Shown: one piece after another, positions 6,574 to 15,500 of the stretch | Layout of the letters: each line of letters starts with the position of its first letter | Position numbering within the stretch: the first letter of the stretch is position 1 | NCBI RefSeq assembly: GCF_002000085.1 | Contig: NZ_MUZU01000015.1 | Location: 16,840-80,839, forward strand | From: Pseudocolwellia agarivorans | GTDB taxonomy: Bacteria > Pseudomonadota > Gammaproteobacteria > Enterobacterales > Alteromonadaceae | Direction: 5' to 3' | Length of the DNA: 64,000 nucleotides | Program-made: the position numbers and the translations under genes | The notes under the pieces: generated by a model | The model's database searches: none | What the model was told of the DNA's origin: nothing | The model's input: the letters and a program-made list of their open reading frames with translations, nothing else

Positions 6574-8823
6574 ATGCCCGTTAAAAATAAGTCGTTCTTC
6601 AGATTTGGTTTACGTATTAAGTTACTTTTACTGTCGTCTTTTCTATTCAGCCTGCCTTGGTTTGGTTATCAATACGTGTGGGAAATGGAAAAGTACCTAC
6701 GCTACGGTCAAGAGCAAACTATTGTAGGTACAGCACGAGCTTTAGCCACTGCGCTGCATGAGCGCCCTAACCTTTTTAATAACCAAGCAAGTTTTCTTCC
6801 TAATGTTGAAAAAGGAAAAGATCTTTACAGCTATAAATTAACCACCGCTATTCAATTAGACGGTCTACCAATCGACTGGCCTTTATTTAACTCGCGCGCC
6901 CATTACTACGGTGAAAAAAATCAGCTCAGCAAATCAACCTCAGCAGAAAACTCACTACACTTTAACGCCAGCGTAGGCCAGTACGATAAGTATTTATACA
7001 TGATGTTTACTGTGGTGGATAACCAACTGATTTATCGCCATAAAAATGCGCGTGGTATTTTTAAAAACGATCATTTAGAAATTGGACTTGTTGATCCACA
7101 AAATCACTTTAATCGTTTTATTATCAGCAATAAAAAAGCTGGTTGGTTAGATGCATATAAGGTTGAAACACCGATTATTGAAACAGACCCTTTTACACAA
7201 ACCAATCCAACTAATCCCCAAAAACAAATAATCACCGTGGCTCCTAAAATTCAAGGCCATTGGTTAGAAACACCTCAAGGTTATAATGTAGAACTACGTA
7301 TTCCTATGGATATTGTTGGCGATAATATTGCTTTTGCTTTTCATGATGTAGATACAGAGTTTGCTGATGAACTCGCCAGTGTTGGCTCTGCAAATCCAAG
7401 TACCGCGCAAACTTTAGGTACGGTTTTAGTACCCTCACCTGAAATTGAACGTATTGTAAAAGGCATGAGCTACACTAACTCAAGTGTTTGGGTGGTCGAC
7501 CAACATCAACGCGTATTAGCCAAGGCAGGAAATTTAAAACAAGCCAGTGGTGTATGGAATAAAAGAACAACAAGTCATTCAACTTCTAGCAATTCAAACG
7601 ATTCAATGATCACCTCATTATGGAACACCATTGAGCAAAACTGGTTATTGCCGTTATATTATAAATTTTTAACTAAGCCACCTAAAGACTTTATCGACGA
7701 GCTTTACGATGCTCAACACTTAACAGGTAAACACATAAAAAGTGCGTTACAAGGTAATGCGCATTCACAATGGCGTTTAACCACAGACCAACAAGCCGTC
7801 GTTCTTTCAGCCGCTTATCCTATTTATATTAATAACCAAGTACATGGCGCCGTTATTGTTGAAGAAACCACAAATGGTATTAGAACCTTAAGAAACCGCG
7901 CCTTAGAAAAACTTTTCACCTCAATTATTGCCATTATGCTATTAGGGGCAACCAGCTTCTTTTTGTTTGCTTCGCGTATATCTAACCGCATTAGAACCCT
8001 ACGGAACCAAGCAGAATCAAGCATTGATGAAAACGGACGTATCAATAACCAGCTTGTTGCTTCAACCGCTAACGATGAAATTGGCGACTTATCGCGTAGT
8101 TTTTCAACCGCAGTGAATCGATTGAGCCAATATAATCATTACCTTGAAGGTATGTCGTCGCGTTTATCTCACGAACTTAGAACGCCTATTGCGGTAGTTA
8201 GAACCTCTCTTGAAAACCTCACTATGCAGCAATTACCTGATAGCACAGCTCCTTACATAGAACGTGCACAAACAGGCATAAACACCCTTAATTTAATACT
8301 CACCAATATGAGTGAAGCCACCAACTTAGAGCAAATGTTAGAAACCACAGAGCGTGTACCTTTTAACTTACAACAAGTGTTATTTGGCTGTGTGCAAGGT
8401 TATAAACAAATTTACACAGAGGTAAAGTTTTCATTAACGGGCTTAAATGAAGAAAATGCTCGTAGCAAAGCACCCAATATAGAAGGTTCACCTGAACATA
8501 TCGCTCAGTTGCTCGATAAAGTATTTGCTAACGCGGTAGAATTTAGTAACGACAATAAGGTTAGCATTAGCTTACAAGAAACATCGTCAACCTTTATTAT
8601 TCACATAAGTAACAACGGTAAACACTTGCCTGAATTAATGAAAGATAGATTATTTGATTCTATGGTATCGATGCGCGACACTAAACGCCAAGCACAGCCC
8701 CATTTAGGTTTAGGGCTTTATATTGCGAGGCTTATTGTGGAATTTCATCAAGGTAGTATTAGTGCGAACGATCATCACAATCCATCAGGCGTTACTTTAA
8801 GTATTACCCTTAATAAGATTTAG
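6574..8823 (+). CDS. pdsS: sensor histidine kinase of the dedicated sortase system (PdsS)
   Basis: 749 residues. Membrane segment at about 15-34; a large periplasmic part whose stretch 90-275 (DGLPIDWPLF, VVDNQLIYRHKNARGIFKND, then ELRIPMDI) resembles family 9 carbohydrate-binding/DOMON-like folds; a second membrane segment at about 447-466; a HAMP linker; the dimerisation helix with phospho-accepting His533 in SRLSHELRTPIA; and an ATPase domain with an N box near FANAVEFSNDN and G boxes LGLGLYIA. It is the expected partner of the upstream regulator. The periplasmic domain suggests that it senses a glycan or the envelope state, but no ligand can be named. Confidence 0.8.
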   Translation: MPVKNKSFFRFGLRIKLLLLSSFLFSLPWFGYQYVWEMEKYLRYGQEQTIVGTARALATALHERPNLFNNQASFLPNVEKGKDLYSYKLTTAIQLDGLPIDWPLFNSRAHYYGEKNQLSKSTSAENSLHFNASVGQYDKYLYMMFTVVDNQLIYRHKNARGIFKNDHLEIGLVDPQNHFNRFIISNKKAGWLDAYKVETPIIETDPFTQTNPTNPQKQIITVAPKIQGHWLETPQGYNVELRIPMDIVGDNIAFAFHDVDTEFADELASVGSANPSTAQTLGTVLVPSPEIERIVKGMSYTNSSVWVVDQHQRVLAKAGNLKQASGVWNKRTTSHSTSSNSNDSMITSLWNTIEQNWLLPLYYKFLTKPPKDFIDELYDAQHLTGKHIKSALQGNAHSQWRLTTDQQAVVLSAAYPIYINNQVHGAVIVEETTNGIRTLRNRALEKLFTSIIAIMLLGATSFFLFASRISNRIRTLRNQAESSIDENGRINNQLVASTANDEIGDLSRSFSTAVNRLSQYNHYLEGMSSRLSHELRTPIAVVRTSLENLTMQQLPDSTAPYIERAQTGINTLNLILTNMSEATNLEQMLETTERVPFNLQQVLFGCVQGYKQIYTEVKFSLTGLNEENARSKAPNIEGSPEHIAQLLDKVFANAVEFSNDNKVSISLQETSSTFIIHISNNGKHLPELMKDRLFDSMVSMRDTKRQAQPHLGLGLYIARLIVEFHQGSISANDHHNPSGVTLSITLNKI

Positions 8824-8832
8824 GTATTAGCG

Positions 8833-9510
8833 CTATTCAATTCCAATATATTTATGTACTTGAATAGACAAACGCCAATTATTTTTAATACAGGTTTCAA
8901 TGGCTAATTCAGTCGCGCGTTGCTTTTGACTAATAGGCTGTAAATAAATTGGCGTGTTAGTGACTTCATGCTCGGCAAGTAGTTTTTGAAGCTCGTCAAC
9001 ATGATGTTCAGTGGCTACAGGGTGCTTTATTTCGTTAGCACGATCTAACGCTGAACGTAAAATTTTATAACCGCCTTTCATATTAATTTTAGGCGACACC
9101 GTAACCCAGCACTTATCGGTAACTCTCACTTCAAACGTACCTGACGTTTCTATTTGTGTACTATAACCAAGTGCCTCAAAGCCTGCACATAAAGGAGTTA
9201 GGTCAACCATGCAAGGTTCGCCACCCGTAATAACAATATGTTTAGCTTGGTAACCTTGTTTTTTTACCCAATCAAGTATTTGTTCAACCGACATATTCGC
9301 CCATTGGGTAGATTCTTCACGCTTACTTGCCATTATTTCAGTAGACACTGAATCATCAAGATTAATGTCCCATGTATGTTTAGTATCACACCATGAACAG
9401 GCTACAGGACAGCCCTGTAAACGAATAAATATAGAAGGTTGTCCGGTAAAAGACCCTTCGCCTTGAATGGTTTCGAAGAACTCATTAATTTTATAGCAAG
9501 TTGTTTTCAC
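8833..9510 (-). CDS. queE: 7-carboxy-7-deazaguanine synthase QueE
   Basis: 225 residues, close to the E. coli enzyme (223). It is a radical-SAM protein with the cysteine cluster CPVACSWCDTKHTW near residues 34-47, FFETIQGEGSFTG at the N-terminus, and the ITGGEPCM SAM-binding motif. It makes 7-carboxy-7-deazaguanine from 6-carboxytetrahydropterin, a step to queuosine in tRNA. The start is GTG at 9508-9510; it gives an N-terminus three residues longer than in E. coli. It is divergent from queC, the next enzyme of the same pathway, with about 120 bases between the start codons, and it converges with pdsS (9 bases). Confidence 0.92.
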   Translation of the reverse strand: MKTTCYKINEFFETIQGEGSFTGQPSIFIRLQGCPVACSWCDTKHTWDINLDDSVSTEIMASKREESTQWANMSVEQILDWVKKQGYQAKHIVITGGEPCMVDLTPLCAGFEALGYSTQIETSGTFEVRVTDKCWVTVSPKINMKGGYKILRSALDRANEIKHPVATEHHVDELQKLLAEHEVTNTPIYLQPISQKQRATELAIETCIKNNWRLSIQVHKYIGIE

Positions 9511-9567
9511 TTTTGTGCTTTAGCCTGTGTTGATTTTCTAGTAAAATGCGCGCTTTTATTATTATAA

Positions 9568-9604
9568 CCCGAACTCTTGTTAATCATTTAACGAGAATTG
9601 CGGG
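9568..9604 (+). promoter_or_regulatory. stem-loop in the queC leader
   Basis: CCCG (9568-9571) pairs with CGGG (9601-9604). Inside it CTC pairs with GAG and GTTAA (9579-9583) pairs with TTAAC (9588-9592) around the loop TCAT. The element ends 25 bases before the queC start codon and downstream of a TAAAAT -10 candidate at 9542. It does not look like a known preQ1 riboswitch class; it may be an mRNA leader structure. Confidence 0.35.
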
Positions 9605-9629
9605 TATTGTACCTCAAGAGACATTACAA

Positions 9630-10289
9630 ATGGCTAACAAAGTTGTTGTTATTTATTCAGGCGGCATGGATTCGTTCACCGTACTTAATCGCGCTATCAA
9701 AGATGGAAAAGAAGTGTATGCCCTCTCTTTCGATTACGGACAACGCCACGTTAAAGAGCTTGAATGCGCAAGCCAAGTTTGTAATGAACTAGGCGTTCAG
9801 CATAAAGTAATAGATATTTCAGCCATCAACCAATTATTAGCGGGTTCATCGTTAACTGATGATATTGATATTCCTGAAGGTCATTACGAAGCTGAAAACA
9901 TGAAGTCGACTATTGTGCCTAACCGCAATATGATTTTACTTTCATTAGCGGTTGGGTATGCCGTTTCAGTAGGCGCTGAACAAGTCTATTACGGTGCACA
10001 TTCTGGCGACCATGCAATATACCCAGATTGTAGACCTGAGTTTGTAATGAAAATGAACGATGTTTGCCAAATTGCCAACTACGAAGCCGTTGAAATATTT
10101 AGCCCGTACTTAAACGTAGATAAAACTGCAATTTTAGCTGACGGTATTAGCATGAACCTCGACTACAGTAATACATGGACCTGCTATAACGGCCGTGAAA
10201 AAGCCTGTGGAAAATGTGGTGCTTGCCAAGAACGTTTAGAGGCATTTGAAGAAAATAACGTAACCGACCCAATTGCATACGAAGGTTAG
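9630..10289 (+). CDS. queC: 7-cyano-7-deazaguanine synthase QueC
   Basis: 220 residues from the ATG at 9630, which follows AAGAGA; the open frame upstream to 9546 would add residues absent from the family and cross the leader hairpin. The PP-loop ATPase motif is [11 protein letters not shown] near the N-terminus, and the zinc-binding cysteines are at the C-terminus ([15 protein letters not shown]). It converts 7-carboxy-7-deazaguanine and ammonia to preQ0 with ATP. It is divergent from queE, so the two queuosine genes share one intergenic control region. Confidence 0.93.
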   Translation: MANKVVVIYSGGMDSFTVLNRAIKDGKEVYALSFDYGQRHVKELECASQVCNELGVQHKVIDISAINQLLAGSSLTDDIDIPEGHYEAENMKSTIVPNRNMILLSLAVGYAVSVGAEQVYYGAHSGDHAIYPDCRPEFVMKMNDVCQIANYEAVEIFSPYLNVDKTAILADGISMNLDYSNTWTCYNGREKACGKCGACQERLEAFEENNVTDPIAYEG

Positions 10290-10742
10290 TTATCCATTGA
10301 ATTCATATACTATTGCGGTCATTTTTGATCGAATAAATAATCTAACTTGGATATAAATATTACAGAAGTTAGTTATTCGTTTTTATTTAGGCCAACAAAT
10401 CGCTAACAAGTGACATTTGTTTTATCAAAAACATATTGACCATAAATATGCTGAAAAATTGAGCGACAACATTTTATCGACATTTTGGTGAATACAAAAC
10501 AATAGTGTATTACTCAACTTACAACAGTGATATTACTTATTTTTCAGCGCATCTTCGCTATAACGAGGATGCTAAGCCGCAATAAAATCAAAACTATAGG
10601 TAATTGTTCAAACTTAATTTCTATTAAATTTGAGTCAGTATCACTCGTGAAGGCAAAAAGGCGATTGAATCCGTCGTTTCTAAATACTTAACGCTATCTT
10701 TCTCACTTTCCTTTTTACAAGCCTATCAATCTACCGAAATTT
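10290..10742. other. 453-bp gap without a recognised gene
   Basis: No convincing frame or homology was seen on either strand. One imperfect stem-loop is present: GCATCTTCG (10549-10557) against CGAGGATGC (10564-10572), with a single G-T pair. It lies between convergent queC and the S4-protein gene, so it may serve transcript ending, but no T-run follows. Confidence 0.4.
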
Positions 10743-11129
10743 CTAGAGACCTTTAGGTTCTGTAACTTTCGCTTTTTTGCGTGCGTCCAACGGTTTAGCG
10801 ACCGTTCCTGAAGCAATAACTCGTGCTTTACTTTTAGCTATTCTTTTCTTTTTTGCGCTTACATTTGCTGATGCTATTTTACTAATAACTTCTGCTGGTT
10901 TTTTAGTTGGATTAAAGGCAAGTTTAATAGATTTTCCGTTAAGTTCAATAACATCGCCACGGCGAACTTTTTTACGCTTTTGATCGACTACTTTCTTATT
11001 TACTAAAACATTGCCTTCGCTGATCATAGTTTTTGCTTCGCCAGCGCTTTCAGCCATGTTAGAGATTTTAAGTAATTTAAATAGTTCTATCGGTTCAACA
11101 CAAATGTCGAAAATTGAATGTGCAGACAT
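10743..11129 (-). CDS. S4-domain RNA-binding protein (YbcJ-like) with basic C-terminal tail
   Basis: 128 residues. Residues about 10-75 form an S4 RNA-binding domain of the YbcJ type (IELFKLLKISNMAESAGEAK, then GNVLVNKKVVDQKRKKVRRGDVIELNG). After it comes a tail of about 50 residues rich in Lys, Arg and Ala (SAKKKRIAKSKARV) not found in the ~70-residue E. coli YbcJ. The protein is likely to bind structured RNA, perhaps rRNA, but the target is unknown. It stands alone, with a terminator-like hairpin upstream at 11238-11260 that belongs to pyrD. Confidence 0.75.
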   Translation of the reverse strand: MSAHSIFDICVEPIELFKLLKISNMAESAGEAKTMISEGNVLVNKKVVDQKRKKVRRGDVIELNGKSIKLAFNPTKKPAEVISKIASANVSAKKKRIAKSKARVIASGTVAKPLDARKKAKVTEPKGL

Positions 11130-11237
11130 AAGATACGCCTAGTGATTTTAAATAATAATATGGTTAAATTCTAACATGTATTGAATCAAACTTATATTAA
11201 GCATAACTAACAATTAATATTAGATAGATAGTTACAA

Positions 11238-11260
11238 AAAAACTCCATTACGGAGTTTTT
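11238..11260. terminator. bidirectional terminator downstream of pyrD
   Basis: AAAAACTCC (11238-11246) and GGAGTTTTT (11252-11260) form a 9-bp stem with the loop ATTAC. It is A-rich before and T-rich after, so it can act on both strands. It lies 40 bases beyond the pyrD stop. Confidence 0.75.
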
Positions 11261-11299
11261 TATTTCAATAACAATAATTAATTAACTAAATAATGCAAA

Positions 11300-12310
11300 C
11301 TAAAGCGCGGTAACTACATCTTTAATTAAGTCTGGGCCTTGGTAAATAAAACCGGTGTAAACTTGCACTAGTTTAGCGCCAGCTTCTATTTTTTCTTTCG
11401 CGTCAGCACCGTTTGAAATACCACCAACACCAATAATCGGTAATTTATTGTCTAACGCTTTAGCTAATAATTTAATCACTTGCGTGCTTTTCTCTTTAAC
11501 TGGCGCACCACTTAAACCGCCCATTTCTTCGCCATGTTCTAGGCCTTCAACACCTTCACGTGAGAGTGTTGTATTAGTCGCTATAACGCCATCAATGTTA
11601 TTGGCAATCAAACATTCTGCGATTGATTCTACTTCTGGTTCTGTTAAATCAGGTGCAATTTTTACCGCTATAGGTACGTATTTTCCGTATTTTTCAGCTA
11701 AGGTTGTTTGTTCCGCCTTAAGCGCAGAAAGTAATTCGTTTAAGGCATCGCCGTATTGTAAAGAACGTAAACCTGGGGTGTTAGGTGACGATATGTTAAT
11801 AGTGATATAAGAGGCAAAATTATACACTTTTTGCATACAGTGAATGTAATCGTCTTTCGCATTTTCTTCTGGTGTGTCTTTGTTTTTACCTATGTTAATA
11901 CCTAAAACACCTTTAAATTGTGCTTTACGTACTTGGCCTACTAAGTAATCGACTCCTTTGTTATTAAAGCCCATACGGTTAATAACAGCGTTTGCTTGGG
12001 GTATTCTAAAAATACGAGGTTTGTCGTTACCCGGTTGTGGACGAGGTGTTACTGTGCCCACTTCTACAAAACCAAAGCCCATTGCGCCAAAAGCAGGAAT
12101 ACATTCGCCGTTTTTGTCTAACCCAGCAGCTAAACCAATAGGATTAGGAAAATCGATCCCCATAACCGTTACAGGCTTTGATGGTACGTTTTGACAATAT
12201 AAAGCTCTTAGAGGCGTGGTTCCTGTATTTTTTAATGCTTTTATGGTCATTTCATGAATGGTTTCAGCATCAAACTTAAAAAACACTTTACGAATAGCAG
12301 AATAAAACAT
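11300..12310 (-). CDS. pyrD: dihydroorotate dehydrogenase (quinone), class 2
   Basis: 336 residues, the same length as E. coli PyrD. The amphipathic N-terminal helices ([20 protein letters not shown]) that bring class 2 enzymes to the membrane are present. Flavin and substrate motifs include [23 protein letters not shown], the catalytic serine region [13 protein letters not shown] and IIGVGGIS. It oxidises dihydroorotate to orotate with quinone in pyrimidine synthesis. GAGGTG lies just before the ATG. It is a single gene between two terminators. Confidence 0.96.
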   Translation of the reverse strand: MFYSAIRKVFFKFDAETIHEMTIKALKNTGTTPLRALYCQNVPSKPVTVMGIDFPNPIGLAAGLDKNGECIPAFGAMGFGFVEVGTVTPRPQPGNDKPRIFRIPQANAVINRMGFNNKGVDYLVGQVRKAQFKGVLGINIGKNKDTPEENAKDDYIHCMQKVYNFASYITINISSPNTPGLRSLQYGDALNELLSALKAEQTTLAEKYGKYVPIAVKIAPDLTEPEVESIAECLIANNIDGVIATNTTLSREGVEGLEHGEEMGGLSGAPVKEKSTQVIKLLAKALDNKLPIIGVGGISNGADAKEKIEAGAKLVQVYTGFIYQGPDLIKDVVTAL

Positions 12311-12365
12311 AACACCTCAGAGCGAATAAATAGATAAGTAAACGAGGGGTTCCTTTGTGAAAATA

Positions 12366-12394
12366 AAAATCCCCGCACAATTGGCGGGGATTTT
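12366..12394. terminator. terminator between the glutamate dehydrogenase gene and pyrD
   Basis: AAAATCCCCGC (12366-12376) and GCGGGGATTTT (12384-12394) make a perfect 11-bp GC-rich stem with a 7-base loop. It lies after the stop of the minus-strand dehydrogenase gene and before pyrD, and separates the two transcripts. Confidence 0.8.
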
Positions 12395-12519
12395 ATCAGT
12401 TAAAGATTCACCATTAAAGACTACTTTCTATTTAATAACGATTCATACCAAACGCATTAATGAATTGACCTATTTTATATGAAAAAAAATCATCAACAGG
12501 TTATTACAATTGGTATTAT

Positions 12520-15500
12520 CTACTTATCAGGATCACACTTTAAGCTGAGTAGCATTAATTCGCGTAAAGCTACTGAGAACTTGGCAAACTCGTGAGTTTC
12601 ACCAATTCTAAACTCAGCTAATATATGATTCCAACGCTCTAATGACTGTTGGTTTTCTTCAAACCAGTTGTCTAGTAAAACCTTAGTTTCTTTTGTTTTA
12701 GTATCCGTACGTAAAATAACGCTAGCAAGAGAACGTTGTTGCCAATCTAACTCTTCTCGATACGATGATCTTGCTAATGCTTGCCAATGGTTAGCAACTG
12801 GCTGGCGTGTTATTTGATCTAAGAACCAATGTAACTCTAATCGAGCTCCTAATTCAAAATACGTACTTGCTACAACACTTACGTTTCTATCACCTTCTGA
12901 GGTTAACTCTGCGATATCCATAGCTGAGAAAATAGAACTCAGTTTAGCAACATAACTTGCCACATCTTCAGGTACGTTAGCTTTTACTAAATCGTTTTCA
13001 ATACGCTTTAATTGCTCTACTTCATCGTCAACCATGTAATTGTGTATATTATTACTCAGATCAATAAAAGTTGAACGGTAAATGTTAATTGAATCTGCTA
13101 CATTTAATGATTTGTTACGATGACGTAAAAACCATCGTGTCGCTCTTCTTACTGTTCGGCGTATTTGAAATAGCATTTCCGTTTGAACAGCAGTAGATAT
13201 TTTATTATCTAAGTCTTCAATTTTTTCCCATACTTCAGCCATACCAAATACATTACTTGCTACGGTGTAACAATTCGCTATTTCAGCAACTGTTGCTCCT
13301 GTTTCTTCAAACATGCGATTAACAAAGTTAAACCCCATGTAGTTTCCCATAGCATTAGCAAGCTGCGTTGCGATTATTTCAGCACGCAGCGGATGGTTTT
13401 GCATTTCAACTAAATATTTTTGCTGTAATTTTTTAGGGAAATACTCAACCAAGAACTTATCGTAATATGAGTTTCCTGTAATTTCTGGGCAAACTAGGTC
13501 GTCTTTTAATACCATTTTATTGTAGGCAAGTAATACGGATAACTCAGGTCGAGTGAGTCCATTACCTTTGATCAAACGATCGGCTATTTCATCATCATTA
13601 GGAATAAATTCTAATGCGCGATCAAGCTTACCTGTTCGTTCAAGCTCACTGATAAAACGAGACTGCTCTTTTAACTGACTTCCCCCTCGCATAGCAGTAA
13701 TAGAAAGCGAATGAGTTTGGCGGTAGCAGTCTTCTAATACTTTTTCAGATACATCGTCTGTCATATCGTAAAGTAATTTATTACGTTGCTTAACAGTTAA
13801 ATCACCATTTTGCACAAGACTATTCAGTAAAATTTTGATATTTACTTCTTTGTCTGAACAGTCAACACCACCTGCGTTATCAATCGCATCTGTATTAATT
13901 CGTCCACCATTAGCGGCAAATTCAATTCGTCCTAGCTGTGTAAAACCTAAGTTACCCCCCTCGCCTACTACTTTAGCTTGTAGTTCGTTACCATTTATAC
14001 GTAAGGCATCATTTGCTCTATCACCAACTTCTAGATGTGATTCTTTTGATGATTTAACGTAGGTACCTATGCCACCATTCCATAACAAATCAACTTGCAT
14101 TTTTAATATGGCTTGCATTAATTCTAGTGGCGACATGTTTTGCTTTTGTGTGCCCAACATTTTTTTAATTTGTGGGGTTAATTTTAAAGATTTAGCAGAA
14201 CGGCTATAAATTTCACCTCCGTCAGAAAGTAACTTTTTATTGTAATCGTCCCATGTACAACCCGGTAAATTAAATAAACGTTCGCGTTCTTTATAAGAGC
14301 TTGCTGCATCAGGTGTGGGGTCAACAAATATGTGCATATGGTTAAATGCGGCTTGCAAGCGAGTATGTTTAGATAAAAGCATACCGTTACCAAATACATC
14401 ACCCGCCATGTCGCCTATAGCAATACATGTAAAATCAGTGGTTTGGCAATCTATATCCATTTCTCTGAAATGACGTTTAACAGATTCCCAACCACCTTTA
14501 GCGGTAATCCCCATACCTTTATGGTCGTAACCTACACTACCACCTGAAGCAAACGCGTCGCCCATCCAGAAGTTATATTCTTCTGAAATACCGTTAGCAA
14601 TATCTGAGAATGTTGCAGTGCCTTTGTCTGCAGCTACAACTAAATAAGGGTCATCTTCATCAAGTCTTACAACACTTTTGGGTGGTATAATTTCTCCACC
14701 AACAATATTGTCGGTAATATCTAATAAAGCGCGGATAAATGTTTTATAACATTCTTTTCCTGCTTCAAATATTTCTGCTCTTGTTCCTTCTGGTAGCTGT
14801 TTACAAACAAAGCCACCTTTAGCACCTACGGGCACAATAACGGTATTTTTAACTTGTTGTGCTTTAACTAAACCTAATACTTCAGTTCTGAAATCTTCAC
14901 GTCTGTCTGACCAACGTAAACCACCACGAGCAACTTTACCGCCACGTAAATGAACACCTTCAACTTGCGGTGAATAAACAAATATTTCAAACTTAGGTAC
15001 AGGTTGTGGTATTTCGCTAATTAACTTAGGTAAAATTTTGAATGAGATATAAGGTTTATCTTCATTATTCGCATCTTTTTGAAAGTAGTTAGTACGTATA
15101 GTCGCACTCATCATTTCTACAACTTTACGAATAATTCTGTCGTCGTCTAAGTTAGCCACTTTATCTAAAGAGGTTTCAATGTCTTCTTCAGTTTTATTGA
15201 TTGCTTTTTCTGACGATTTACCTTGTGGATCAAATTTCAAATTAAATAATTTAATCAGTAGCTTGGCGATATTAGGGTAACGAGAGAAGGTATCTTCAAT
15301 ATAACTTTGACTAAAAGTACCACCAATTTGACGTTCATACTTTGCATACGCCCTTAAAATTGAAACTTCTCGCCCACCTAATTCCGCACCTAAAATTAAT
15401 CGGTTGAAACCGTCATCTTCAAGCTTACCTGACCATACTTTAGCAAAAGCGTCTTGGAATAAACTTTGTACTTTTTCTAAGTTAAATTTACCTTTACCGG

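Noticed and set aside
14184..14402. 72-codon frame inside the glutamate dehydrogenase gene
   Set aside because: It lies wholly within a well-supported gene in another frame and has no independent support.
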